NCBI GenBank assembly: GCA_951828535.1
Contig: OX639990.1
Coordinates: 3,459,300 to 3,523,299 of the forward strand
Reading direction: 5' to 3'
From: an uncultured Candidatus Entotheonella sp.
GTDB lineage: Bacteria; Tectomicrobia; Entotheonellia; Entotheonellales; Entotheonellaceae
Length of the DNA stretch: 64,000 bases
Of this stretch, positions 26,990-35,920 are shown piece after piece. The notes below the pieces were generated by a model, which was given only the letters and a program-made list of their open reading frames with translations, ran no database searches and was not told where the DNA came from. The position numbers and the translations under genes are program-made. Numbering within the stretch: position 1 is the first letter of the stretch; the number at the start of each line of letters is the position of its first letter.

Positions 26990-27218
26990 ACCGATCTCCA
27001 GCGAATGAATTGAGGTGACGGTTCGGGAGGCTCAATTCTACACGCAATTTCCTTGCGTTCATAGGGCTGCAACGGTGCCGGACGCCCCGTTTGCCCGACC
27101 CTTGCCGCCACGTTATACTGCGCCGTCCAAAGCATCGCGGCGGCGCGGCTCAGCCAGGCGAACGGACGGGAAGTGACCGGATTGCATTATGGGTATATTA
27201 GGGAGCAAAGGAACTGCG

Positions 27219-28262
27219 GTGAGTAAAATCAAGACAAGCGTCATTGGAGCGTCGGGATACGGCGGCGCCGAGGCGGTGCGGTTGCTTACCAGCCATCCGC
27301 ATGTGGACATTGTGCACATCACCGCCGAGTCGCAACAGGGCCGCGTCATGTCCAGCCTGTACCCGAATTTGCGGCACTTCGTGGACCAGGAGATGGTTGC
27401 GGTGGATGCGGAACGCATCGGGCGCGACTCCGACGTGGCTTTCGTGTCGCTACCGAGCGGCAAGGCCATGCACTTGGTGCCGGCGTTACTTGAGCAGGGG
27501 TGCAAGGTTATCGATATTGCCGCCGATTTCCGCTTGCGCGATGCGTCCCTCTACCCCGTCTGGTACAAGTTCGAGCACGAGGCGCCGTCGTTCTTGGCCG
27601 AAGCCGTGTACGGCCTGCCGGAATTGCACCACGACCTGATTGCCGAGACGCGGTTGCTGGCTAATCCGGGCTGTTACCCCGCGGCTTCGCTACTCGCGCT
27701 GGCGCCGCTGGTGCGGGCCGGCGTTATCAGGCCCGCGGGCATCGTCATTGACGCCAAGACCGGTATTTCCGGCGCCGGACGCGGCGGCGGTGGCGGTTTC
27801 GCCTATTCCGAAGTCAACGAAAATGTACGGGCGTACGGCGTGGCGGGTCACAATCACACGGCGGAGATTGAGCAGGAATTAAGCGGGCTTGCCGGCGAGG
27901 CCATTCAGGTCGTCTTCACGCCGCACCTGATACCGATGACGCGGGGCATTCTGGCTACCGCTTATGCCACCTTGGCGGGCGACCTGAGCCAGGAGGAGGC
28001 GTTGAGCCTCTACGACGAAAGCTACGGCACCGCCCCGTTCATGCGCGTGCTGCACGATGCCTTGCCGGAGACCAAGGCGACGCTGGGGTCCAATTACTGC
28101 GACGTGACGGTGCGGATCGACACCCGCACCCGGACGGCGATCGCCATTGCCGCCATTGATAACCTCGGGCGCGGCGCCGCCGGGCAGGCCGTCCAGAATA
28201 TGAACCTGATGTGCGGTTTGCCGGAGACCTCGGGCCTCCTGTTTCCAGCCCTATACCCCTGA
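27219..28262 (+). CDS. argC: N-acetyl-gamma-glutamyl-phosphate reductase ArgC
   Basis: ArgC catalyses the NADPH-dependent reduction of N-acetylglutamyl phosphate in arginine synthesis. The Rossmann start SVIGASGYGGAEAVRLL, the catalytic cysteine motif NPGCYPAA (about residues 146-153) and the GHNHTAEIEQEL segment are all intact. GTG 27219 is preferred because AAAGGA lies six bases upstream and it gives 347 residues, the usual length; an in-frame ATG 30 bases earlier adds ten residues not typical of the family. No other arg gene is adjacent. It is convergent with pssA. Confidence 0.93.
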   Translation: MSKIKTSVIGASGYGGAEAVRLLTSHPHVDIVHITAESQQGRVMSSLYPNLRHFVDQEMVAVDAERIGRDSDVAFVSLPSGKAMHLVPALLEQGCKVIDIAADFRLRDASLYPVWYKFEHEAPSFLAEAVYGLPELHHDLIAETRLLANPGCYPAASLLALAPLVRAGVIRPAGIVIDAKTGISGAGRGGGGGFAYSEVNENVRAYGVAGHNHTAEIEQELSGLAGEAIQVVFTPHLIPMTRGILATAYATLAGDLSQEEALSLYDESYGTAPFMRVLHDALPETKATLGSNYCDVTVRIDTRTRTAIAIAAIDNLGRGAAGQAVQNMNLMCGLPETSGLLFPALYP

Positions 28263-28286
28263 CCTCCCTGGCCGGACTCTACCCTC

Positions 28287-29024
28287 TCATTGTTCCGCGG
28301 GAATGACGTCTTCTTCTGGTTTCTTGCGTCGAATCAGGGTTTCGACAGGGCCGGAGAGCGCGTAGCTAAGGGACAGGAGAAACAGGGATAATTCCGGCAT
28401 GAGGGCGAACATAATGAGGACGAATGTGCCGCCCACGACGAGGGGTAGAGACCAGATGCGCTTGATGCGGATTTTCTTGAAGCTGCGGTATCTGACGTTG
28501 CTCACCATGAGGAAGGCGAGCGCGTAGATGGCGATTACCAAGCCGAGGGGTTGGTCGGTATTGAGGACGTGGAAGTTGCCTACCGTGTCGTGCCCCAACA
28601 AGGTCGCCGCGGCGATGACGCTGGCTGCCGCCGGGATTGGCAGGCCGGTGAAGACGTAGCGCTGTTTTTGCGACGCCTGAACGTTGAAACGCGCCAGCCG
28701 CAGAGCGCCGCAAATGACGAAGAGGAACGCCGCCAACCATCCGAACAGGCCGAATGAACCGAGGAACCAGTTGTACAGCAACCATCCCGGCGCCATGCCG
28801 AACGACAGCAGGTCTGCCAGTGAGTCGTATTCCACTCCGAAGGCGCTGGCCGAGTTGGTCATGCGAGCGACTTTGCCGTCAACCGCGTCCAGTCCCACCG
28901 CCACCAGAATCGCCAAGGCGGCCTGCGTGTACTGACCGTTACTGGCGGCAATCATGCTGAGAAAGCCAAACAGCAAGTTGGCTGACGTAAAGAGATTGGG
29001 AAGTAGATAAAGGCCTTTTTTCAT
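28287..29024 (-). CDS. pssA: CDP-diacylglycerol-serine O-phosphatidyltransferase PssA
   Basis: A 245-residue integral membrane enzyme that makes phosphatidylserine from CDP-diacylglycerol and serine. The CDP-alcohol phosphotransferase motif is clear (DAVDGKVARMTNSASAFGVE, then DSLADLLSFG), and six to eight hydrophobic helices follow. Start MKKGLYLLPNLFTSANL is typical of the type II family. It overlaps the psd stop by four bases (ATGA), so the decarboxylase is translated directly before it. Both enzymes act in sequence to make phosphatidylethanolamine at the inner membrane. Confidence 0.94.
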   Translation of the reverse strand: MKKGLYLLPNLFTSANLLFGFLSMIAASNGQYTQAALAILVAVGLDAVDGKVARMTNSASAFGVEYDSLADLLSFGMAPGWLLYNWFLGSFGLFGWLAAFLFVICGALRLARFNVQASQKQRYVFTGLPIPAAASVIAAATLLGHDTVGNFHVLNTDQPLGLVIAIYALAFLMVSNVRYRSFKKIRIKRIWSLPLVVGGTFVLIMFALMPELSLFLLSLSYALSGPVETLIRRKKPEEDVIPAEQ

Positions 29025-29662
29025 GTGTCTCGCGGCACCTTCAGATTAGCGAGGATGGTTTCGCCGCCGCGCACCTTATCGCCAATCCGAGCGGCAACGT
29101 CGGCATCAGCGGGGAGGAACAAGTCGGTGCGCGAGCCGAAGCGGATCAAGCCGTACCGTTGGCCTCTCTCCAATACGTCGCCAGGACGCGCTCGACAGAC
29201 AATGCGCCGCGCCAAAATACCGGCGATCTGCTTCACGCCGATAACCGCGTCCGGGCCGTCGATGGTCACGCGATTCGACTCGTTTTCGCGTGACGCCTCG
29301 GAACGATAAGCCGGCACAAAGCGGCCCGGCTTGTAGATCACTTCGGTCACCCTGCCGGTATGCGGAGTTCGGTTGATGTGCACGTCCGTGACCGAAAGGA
29401 AAATGCTGATGCGACGGCGTCCTTCCTCCATTTCAATTTCATGCACGCGTCCGTCGGCCGGCGATACAACAGCGCCAGGCGTCTGCGGGATGACCCGTTC
29501 CGGGTCACGGAAAAAGCACGACACGGCCGCGGTCAGCAAAACACCAATCCCAGCGGCCAGTTCCCAGCCCAACAGCAGGCTCACCACCGTTGCCGCAGCC
29601 AGCGGTAGGATGAATGGCAGGCCTTCCGAGGCCAAAGGGAGTCGGGCAGGCCAAATCGTCAT
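29021..29662 (-). CDS. psd: Phosphatidylserine decarboxylase (short Psd)
   Basis: A 213-residue decarboxylase of the short class, producing phosphatidylethanolamine. It has two N-terminal hydrophobic stretches, VSPADGRVHEIE in the core, and a C-terminal FGSRTDLFLP, where self-cleavage before the serine creates the pyruvoyl cofactor. Three starts are possible (GTG 29680, ATG 29671, ATG 29662); the last has GGCGGA at suitable distance. It lies between ilvH and pssA, so acetolactate synthase and phospholipid genes share a transcript. This ilv-psd-pssA order is known from other bacteria, but there ilvC and leuA usually accompany it; both are absent here. Confidence 0.9.
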   Translation of the reverse strand: MTIWPARLPLASEGLPFILPLAAATVVSLLLGWELAAGIGVLLTAAVSCFFRDPERVIPQTPGAVVSPADGRVHEIEMEEGRRRISIFLSVTDVHINRTPHTGRVTEVIYKPGRFVPAYRSEASRENESNRVTIDGPDAVIGVKQIAGILARRIVCRARPGDVLERGQRYGLIRFGSRTDLFLPADADVAARIGDKVRGGETILANLKVPRDT

Positions 29663-29698
29663 ACGATCCATTCCGCCCACATGGGGTTTCGGCCGGCG

Positions 29699-30211
29699 CT
29701 ACATTGCGCCCTGGCCGCGGCCAATGGCGATTTTACCCGTGCGCACTATTTCCTTGATGCCGAGCGGCTTGAGCAGGTCGATGACAGCGCCAATCTTCCC
29801 CTCATCGCCAGTCACTTCGAGCACATAGGTCTTTGCCGTCACATCGACGATTTTCGCCCGGAAAATCTCGCCGATACGGAACACCTCGGCGCGCCTGAAA
29901 TCCTCCGTATTGACCTTGATAAGCACCATTTCCCGGTCAACGTGCGGCTCTTCGCTGAGGTCCGTCACCTTGATGACGTCGATCAGGCGGTTCAGCTGCT
30001 TGTTGACTTGTTCCAGGATCATATCGTCGCCGGCCGTCACCAGCGTGATGCGGGAAACCGACGGGTCTTCGGTCTCCGCCACGCTCAGGCTCTCGATATT
30101 GAATCCGCGAGCGCTGAACAGGCCGGTGATACGGCCCAAAACACCGAACTGATTCTCCACCAGGACGGCAAACGTATGCCGCTGCACCTCACCGTTTTGC
30201 TGCCTTGGCAT
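29699..30211 (-). CDS. ilvH: Acetolactate synthase regulatory subunit IlvH
   Basis: A 170-residue small subunit of acetolactate synthase. The N-terminal ACT domain (FAVLVENQFGVLGRITGLFS, then RGFNIESLSVAETED) binds valine for feedback inhibition; the C-terminal half activates the catalytic subunit. It follows ilvB by 12 bases on the same strand. The length and start are normal. A ribosome site is weak, so translation may depend on coupling with ilvB. Confidence 0.95.
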   Translation of the reverse strand: MPRQQNGEVQRHTFAVLVENQFGVLGRITGLFSARGFNIESLSVAETEDPSVSRITLVTAGDDMILEQVNKQLNRLIDVIKVTDLSEEPHVDREMVLIKVNTEDFRRAEVFRIGEIFRAKIVDVTAKTYVLEVTGDEGKIGAVIDLLKPLGIKEIVRTGKIAIGRGQGAM

Positions 30212-30223
30212 CGTATGCCGTCC

Positions 30224-31909
30224 CTATGCCAAGAGCATGTCTTTGATGGAGCCGCCGGTGGGGATCATGGGGAAGACGTTTTCGGTCATTTTCACCACGA
30301 AATCGAGGACCACCGGACGGCGCAGGCGGATGGCTTCCTCAAGCGCAGGACGCACCTCGTCGGGCTTGGTGGCCCGCAGTCCCACCGCTCCGTAAGCCTC
30401 GGCGAGCTTCACATAGTCGGGGCTCACCTCGAGGCTGGTGTCGGCGTAGCGGCCTTCGTAGAAAAACTGCTGCCACTGGCGGACCATGCCCAGGCTGTGG
30501 TTGTTCAGGATCGCCACGATGACGGGCAGGTCGTACTGTACTGCGGTGGCCAACTCCTGCACGTTCATCTGGAAGCTGCCGTCGCCGGCGATGTCGATAA
30601 CGGTGCGATCCGGGTAGGCGATTTGGGCGCCGATGGCGGCGGGAAAGCCGTAGCCCATGGTCCCGAGGCCGCCCGAGGTAATGAAGTGGCGGGGCTTCAT
30701 GAAGTGGTAAAACTGGGCGGCCCACATCTGGTGCTGCCCGACCTCAGTGGTGATGATGGCCTCGCCCGCCGTGACCTCGTAAATCTGCTCGCAGACGTAT
30801 TGCGGCATGAGTTCGCCATCCGGATCCTGCTCGTACAACAACGGGAAATCCCGCTGCCACTCGGCGATTTGCGTCAACCAGGACGCGTGCGCCGCATACC
30901 AATCCTTGCCCTCCATGGCCCGCAACTCCTTGAGCAGGCGCTGCAAGCACATCTTCACGTCACCGACGATCGGCAGGGTGACAGGAATGTTTTTGCCGAT
31001 CGAGGATGGATCAATGTCGATATGGATAAACTCCGCGCCGACGCAGAATTCTTCAAGGTTGCCGGTGACCCGGTCGTCAAAGCGGGCGCCGACGGCGATG
31101 ACCAGATCGGCCTGATCCATGGCCATGTTCGCCGTGTAGGTGCCGTGCATGCCCAGCATGCCGAGCCACAGGTCGTGGCGGCCGGGAAAGCCGCCCAGCC
31201 CCATCAGGGTGTTGGTAACCGGTGTGGCGGCGAATTCGCCGAGTTCGTGCAACTCAGCCGCCGCCTCGGAGTGAATGACGCCACCGCCCGCGTAGATGAC
31301 CGGCCGCTCCGCGGCGGCCAGCATTTCAGCGGCGCGCCGGATTTGTCCGGCGTGCCCGAGGGTTGTCGGCCTGTAGCCGCGAATGTCCACGCTGTCAGGA
31401 TAGCTGAAATCGGTCGAGGCGTTGGCCACGTCTTTCGGGATATCGACCAGTACGGGTCCGGGGCGTCCGGATGCCGCAATGTAGAAGGCTTCCTTGATGG
31501 TGCGGGCCAAGTCCTTGACGTCCCTTACTAAGTAGTTGTGCTTCGTGCACGAGCGGGTGATGCCGACGATGTCCGCCTCCTGAAAGGCATCGTTGCCGAT
31601 AACGCCGGTGGGCACCTGACCGGTGAACACGACGATGGGCGTGGAGTCCATGAACGCATCGGCCAGACCGGTGACCACGTTCGTGCCGCCGGGTCCCGAG
31701 GTTACCAGCACGACGCCGGGCCGTCCGGTGGCGCGCGCGTACCCTTCCGCCATGTGTACCGCCCCCTGCTCGTGGCGGGTCAGAATATGGCGGATTCGGC
31801 CGCTGTACAGGGCATCGTTGATCGGCAAAATGGCTCCGCCCGGGTGTCCAAAGATGGTATCAACGCCCTCTGCCAACAAACTTTCGATGAAAATTTCAGC
31901 GCCTTGCAT
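30224..31909 (-). CDS. ilvB: Acetolactate synthase catalytic subunit IlvB
   Basis: A 561-residue thiamine-diphosphate enzyme making acetolactate or acetohydroxybutyrate for branched-chain amino-acid synthesis. The catalytic glutamate lies in the N-terminal domain just before [10 protein letters not shown]. The FAD domain is in the middle. The ThDP motif begins at [13 protein letters not shown] and ends with the paired Asn of [10 protein letters not shown] Trp in [13 protein letters not shown], near the herbicide site of plant enzymes, is present. It leads ilvB-ilvH-psd-pssA and lies 61 bases after the DUF465 gene, so the transcript may begin at tsaB. Confidence 0.96.
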   Translation of the reverse strand: MQGAEIFIESLLAEGVDTIFGHPGGAILPINDALYSGRIRHILTRHEQGAVHMAEGYARATGRPGVVLVTSGPGGTNVVTGLADAFMDSTPIVVFTGQVPTGVIGNDAFQEADIVGITRSCTKHNYLVRDVKDLARTIKEAFYIAASGRPGPVLVDIPKDVANASTDFSYPDSVDIRGYRPTTLGHAGQIRRAAEMLAAAERPVIYAGGGVIHSEAAAELHELGEFAATPVTNTLMGLGGFPGRHDLWLGMLGMHGTYTANMAMDQADLVIAVGARFDDRVTGNLEEFCVGAEFIHIDIDPSSIGKNIPVTLPIVGDVKMCLQRLLKELRAMEGKDWYAAHASWLTQIAEWQRDFPLLYEQDPDGELMPQYVCEQIYEVTAGEAIITTEVGQHQMWAAQFYHFMKPRHFITSGGLGTMGYGFPAAIGAQIAYPDRTVIDIAGDGSFQMNVQELATAVQYDLPVIVAILNNHSLGMVRQWQQFFYEGRYADTSLEVSPDYVKLAEAYGAVGLRATKPDEVRPALEEAIRLRRPVVLDFVVKMTENVFPMIPTGGSIKDMLLA

Positions 31910-31970
31910 GGCTTAGGCCCTTCCCTGCGACGCGTGTGAATAGAAGCACCGCGTTAGTGAGGTATGCGGA

Positions 31971-32192
31971 TTACTGGTATTGCTGCAAGATGACCAGCAT
32001 GCGGTCCTTGCCCTGGAGTTTAAGCTTCTGCAGCCGTTTGCGGTCCAGTTCCTGTTCACTGCTGAGATACGGCAAGTTGGTGTACGCCTCAAGTTGGCTT
32101 TCGTATTGTTGATGCTCGTCGAGCAAGCGCCGAAACTCGATGTCTTCCTGCCGTAGGCGTGCAATCGTCTCCTCGTCGATGCCTTCAAGCAT
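31971..32192 (-). CDS. DUF465 (YdcH-type) small helical protein
   Basis: A 73-residue protein forming a probable helical hairpin. The DUF465 pattern is visible: a first helix (ETIARLRQEDIEFRRLLDEH), the LEAYTNLPYLSSEQELDRKRL turn region, and a basic second helix ending VILQQYQ. Family function is unknown. ATG 32192 has AAAGGAG at good spacing; the open extension to 32255 lies inside tsaB. It overlaps the tsaB stop by eight bases. Confidence 0.8.
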   Translation of the reverse strand: MLEGIDEETIARLRQEDIEFRRLLDEHQQYESQLEAYTNLPYLSSEQELDRKRLQKLKLQGKDRMLVILQQYQ

Positions 32193-32910
32193 GGGCTGCT
32201 CCTTTCTCTTGCCCGCTTGCCGCAGGTGACGCCTTGCGTCGCGGCAGGCGGGCATCGGCGGGTCTGATGTAGATGGGTGTGAGATGGTAGCCGTCGTCAG
32301 AGCCGGTGGTCGTCAGACGTTCACAGCCCAAGCGGGCCACGTTAGCCGCCAGCGCAAAATCTCTGCCAAGGTCCCTGCATACCGCCAGTTCGCCCAATCT
32401 TGACGCTAAGAATTCGCCGTAGCTTTGCACCCCGCTGCCGAGAAACAAGATGCGTTCCTGAACAAGGGTGCACAGGGTGTCTGGTGCGACGGCCATTCCA
32501 GGCATGGTTTCGTATATTTGCCGGTCTTGTCGGCGGTAAAAGGCGGCATACACCTCACCGCGGCGTGCCTCGATAACGGGGCAAATCAGGCCGTCCCAAT
32601 CTGCAGCTGCGTCCACCAGCGCCTCGAAGGTACTACAGCCTATCAGGGGCCTCTTGTACGCCGTAACAAGACCCTGTGCCGTTGCCAACCCCACCCGCAA
32701 GCCGGTAAAAGCCCCAGGACCCAGGTTCACCGCCACACCGGCAACATCGGCGACAGCGCGGCCCGCCCGCGCGCACAAGTTGTCGATAAGACGCACCAAA
32801 TGTGACGAGGCGGCAGATCGCCCTGGTAAGTGGGAGCGTGCGATGACTTGACCTGTTTCAACAAGGGCTGCACTACAGGAGGGGCTTGCTGTGTCGATAC
32901 CGAGGATCAT
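32185..32910 (-). CDS. tsaB: tRNA threonylcarbamoyladenosine protein TsaB
   Basis: A 241-residue ASKHA-fold protein, the scaffold partner of TsaD in making t6A at position 37 of ANN-decoding tRNAs. The start ILGIDTASPSCSAAL, the VNLGPGAFTGLRVGLATAQGL segment (about residues 64-83) and the GCSTFEALV helix are diagnostic. TsaD, TsaE and TsaC are not in the window. It is divergent from bamD and leads the leftward transcript toward DUF465 and ilvB. Confidence 0.92.
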   Translation of the reverse strand: MILGIDTASPSCSAALVETGQVIARSHLPGRSAASSHLVRLIDNLCARAGRAVADVAGVAVNLGPGAFTGLRVGLATAQGLVTAYKRPLIGCSTFEALVDAAADWDGLICPVIEARRGEVYAAFYRRQDRQIYETMPGMAVAPDTLCTLVQERILFLGSGVQSYGEFLASRLGELAVCRDLGRDFALAANVARLGCERLTTTGSDDGYHLTPIYIRPADARLPRRKASPAASGQEKGAAHA

Positions 32911-33109
32911 TATGGACGGCCCATCGTCTATTCGAGCGAAAAACGTACGTTAATCGCAGTCTGAGGAGCCGCCAACATAGCATGGTATTCGCCGCATCGT
33001 CAAGGGACTTGCCCGGCTTGGGGCAGGGCAGTACAATGCGATTTCATTTCCTGAAATAGCGATGGCGGACGCCTGTTTTGCTGATCCTGAAAAATTTGAA
33101 AGGACTGAC

Positions 33110-33889
33110 GTGGGCAGGCTGCTGATGGTTGTCACAGCGGGGATTCTGTGTGTGCTCGCGCTGACGGGCTGCGCCTCGAAGAAGACGCTGACGGCGGAGG
33201 AAATCTTGCGCTCGGGCGACACCCAACTCGGGCGCCAACGTGGCGACAAGGCGCGCGGGTTTTACCAGCAACTGCTGGAAGAATATCCCGAGAATAGATA
33301 CAAGGCGGAGGTGCAATTCAAGATTGCCGAATCACTCTACAGCGAAAAGAGCTATCTTGAAGCTCGCTTCGAGTACGAGAAATTTCTGGAGCTTTACCCC
33401 CAGCACTCGCTCGCCGCGCAGGCGCAATTTCAGATTGGTATGTGCCACGCGCAGGAAGTGAGCCCGTTCGACCGCGACCAGAGGGTAACCCTGAACGCCT
33501 TGCGGGCGTTTCGCCTCTTCAGGCAGAAATACCCCCAGGAGGCGTTGTTGCAGGAAGCAGAGGCGCAGATCACCTCCCTGCGCCAGCGCTTGGCCGAACA
33601 CGAGTTCGACGTGGCGCGTTTCTACTACCGGAAGGAAGCCTATCAGGCAGCTATCCGGCGCCTGCTTAACCTGATTCAGGTATACCCCGATATGTCCGAC
33701 ATGGACATCGCCTTTTACATGCTGGCCGACAGCTACCGCCGAGAAGAGAATTACGTCAAAGCGGCGCGCGTCTTTCGCAACATCGTGGATCGTTTTCCCA
33801 CCAGCGCCTATGTGCCCCGCTCGGCGGCGCGGTTGCGTAACCTACCCGACACCGGTATACCGCGCGATGCGGACGGCGCCGTGCCATGA
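33110..33889 (+). CDS. bamD: Outer-membrane assembly lipoprotein BamD
   Basis: A 259-residue lipoprotein of the YfiO/BamD family, part of the BAM complex that inserts beta-barrel proteins in the outer membrane. A signal peptide ends in the lipobox LALTGC. About five tetratricopeptide-like repeats follow (AEEILRSGDTQLGRQRGDKA, AEVQFKIAESLYSEKSYLEA, and so on). GTG 33110 is preferred because AAAGGA lies five bases upstream and the signal peptide begins there; the open frame continues back to 33062. Its presence is the clearest sign that this is a diderm. Confidence 0.86.
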   Translation: MGRLLMVVTAGILCVLALTGCASKKTLTAEEILRSGDTQLGRQRGDKARGFYQQLLEEYPENRYKAEVQFKIAESLYSEKSYLEARFEYEKFLELYPQHSLAAQAQFQIGMCHAQEVSPFDRDQRVTLNALRAFRLFRQKYPQEALLQEAEAQITSLRQRLAEHEFDVARFYYRKEAYQAAIRRLLNLIQVYPDMSDMDIAFYMLADSYRREENYVKAARVFRNIVDRFPTSAYVPRSAARLRNLPDTGIPRDADGAVP

Positions 33890-33921
33890 CATAACGCCCG
33901 CAAGTCGAGGCTTTGGAGCCT

Positions 33922-34497
33922 ATGGCATTACAGCAATCCGATCCATCTGCATCGCAGCCACAGACGCGGCACGGGCTGAACTGGCCTAATCGAATCACTC
34001 TGATTCGCATCTTTCTGGTGCCGATTCTGCTGGTGTTTCTGATTTCGCCGCGTGGCTGGTCGCCCATCATTGCGGCGACCATTTTCCTCATTGCCGCTTT
34101 CACGGACTGGCTCGATGGCCACTTGGCGCGCAGCACCAACCAGATCACGCGCCTGGGGCAACTACTCGATCCGATTGCCGACAAGCTTCTGGTTACCGCC
34201 GCGTTGGTATCCCTGGTGGGGCGGCAACAGGTGCCGGCGTGGATCGTGGTCATCATTCTGTGCCGCGAGCTGGCGGTCACCGGCCTTCGCGCCATGGCCG
34301 CGGACCGGCACGTCATCATTGCCGCCGAGGTATACGGCAAGTACAAAATGTTGTTCCTCATCGTTGGCGCCTTCCTGCTTGTCCTGAACCTCCCCGAGTT
34401 GTACTGGCCTGGAATGGTCGCCTTGGGCGTGGGACTGGCCCTGAGCGTCGTTTCCGGCATTGACTACCTGCGCAAGTACCTGGCGCAGATTCTCTAG
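33922..34497 (+). CDS. pgsA: Phosphatidylglycerophosphate synthase PgsA
   Basis: A 191-residue membrane enzyme transferring glycerol-3-phosphate to CDP-diacylglycerol. The CDP-alcohol phosphotransferase motif is complete (DWLDGHLARSTNQIT, then GQLLDPIADK, about residues 65-92). Four to five hydrophobic helices surround it. ATG 33922 has TTGGAG a few bases upstream. It lies 32 bases after bamD and 13 before plsY on the same strand. Confidence 0.93.
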   Translation: MALQQSDPSASQPQTRHGLNWPNRITLIRIFLVPILLVFLISPRGWSPIIAATIFLIAAFTDWLDGHLARSTNQITRLGQLLDPIADKLLVTAALVSLVGRQQVPAWIVVIILCRELAVTGLRAMAADRHVIIAAEVYGKYKMLFLIVGAFLLVLNLPELYWPGMVALGVGLALSVVSGIDYLRKYLAQIL

Positions 34498-34510
34498 AAA
34501 GCTTTCCGTC

Positions 34511-35095
<585 letters not shown>

Positions 35096-35121
35096 CCCAT
35101 CGAGATGGGGATATTTTGGCT

Positions 35122-35150
35122 TTGCAAGGAAGAGGAATCTGCTATATAGT
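35122..35150 (+). promoter_or_regulatory. Promoter of the tRNA cluster
   Basis: TTGCAA (35122-35127) and TATAGT (35145-35150) are separated by 17 bases. The -10 box matches five of six consensus positions. It lies 22 bases before the first nucleotide of tRNA-Gly, the spacing expected for a tRNA operon promoter. Confidence 0.6.
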
Positions 35151-35172
35151 CTCCTGCCTTGCGGGAGGCAAC

Positions 35173-35245
35173 GCGGGTGTAGCTCAGCTGGTAGAGCACA
35201 ACCTTGCCAAGGTTGGGGTCGCCGGTTCGAATCCGGTCACCCGCT
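35173..35245 (+). tRNA. tRNA-Gly (GCC)
   Basis: A 73-nucleotide cloverleaf. The acceptor stem GCGGGTG pairs with CACCCGC, and the discriminator is T. The D arm contains AGCTC...GAGC, the anticodon loop centre is GCC, and the T arm contains GGTTCGAATCC. The CCA end is not encoded. It is the first of three tRNAs. Confidence 0.95.
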
Positions 35246-35284
35246 TCCGCTAAGCGCTAGGCTGCGGACACTTCCTCATACATC

Positions 35285-35355
<71 letters not shown>

Positions 35356-35416
35356 CTCACGCCTTCAGTAGATTCCTTTTTCCCCTTCAAACACAAATTC
35401 TCGTCTGCGTTTTATC

Positions 35417-35500
35417 GCCGGGGTGGTGGAATGGTAGACACAACGGACTTAAAATCCGTTGGACCCTGGGTCCGTGCCGGTTCGAGTCCGGCCCTCGGCA
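35417..35500 (+). tRNA. tRNA-Leu (TAA)
   Basis: An 84-nucleotide class II tRNA with a long variable arm. The acceptor stem GCCGGGG pairs with CCTCGGC with one G-T pair. The anticodon stem ACGGA/TCCGT holds the loop CTTAAAA, anticodon TAA. Discriminator A fits leucine. CCA is not encoded. Confidence 0.95.
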
Positions 35501-35518
35501 TGTAGTCCGCATCGCTTC

Positions 35519-35917
35519 CTATTGCAACCCATCCCACGCTTTTGCTGCCTTGTTCCATCCCCACCCGGCCAGTAGGGCGCCGATCCCGTCGGCCGCCACG
35601 TCCGCTAGTTCCGCCCGCCGCTCACTCACCAGCGATTGATGCCCTTCGTCAAAGCAACCATAGGCAACGGTCGCCAGCACGCCAAAGACGACCACGGCCT
35701 GCCGCGACCACGCTGGTTTCTGCAACCTCGTGGCTCGGCAAATCAATACGGCCAGACCGCCGAATACGAGCGCGTGCAACAGTTTGTCGCCAATCATGAG
35801 TTGCGGCAAATCGTCCCCTGGGATGCTGGAGACCACGGAAATGCAGGCAGCGTAGAGAACGGCCAGGGCCCACCGAACGATGATTCTGCGGTTCCTACGA
35901 CTTTCCGTCGGGCTCAC
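35519..35917 (-). CDS. VanZ-family membrane protein
   Basis: A 132-residue protein with three or four transmembrane helices and the VanZ-like pattern DKLLHALVFGGLAVLI (about residues 44-59), then YGCFDEGHQSLVSERRAELA and DVAADGIGALLA. VanZ-like proteins give low-level teicoplanin resistance in some bacteria, but most are uncharacterised and the motif itself is an E/D-rich membrane pocket. It lies directly next to the glycosyltransferase gene upstream on the same strand. Confidence 0.8.
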   Translation of the reverse strand: MSPTESRRNRRIIVRWALAVLYAACISVVSSIPGDDLPQLMIGDKLLHALVFGGLAVLICRATRLQKPAWSRQAVVVFGVLATVAYGCFDEGHQSLVSERRAELADVAADGIGALLAGWGWNKAAKAWDGLQ

Positions 35918-35920
35918 GGC

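Noticed and set aside
29681-31531. A long open frame on the plus strand across ilvB and ilvH
   Set aside because: It is antisense to two clearly recognised genes, has a low-complexity His/Asp-rich composition typical of mirror frames in GC-rich DNA, and has no ribosome site.
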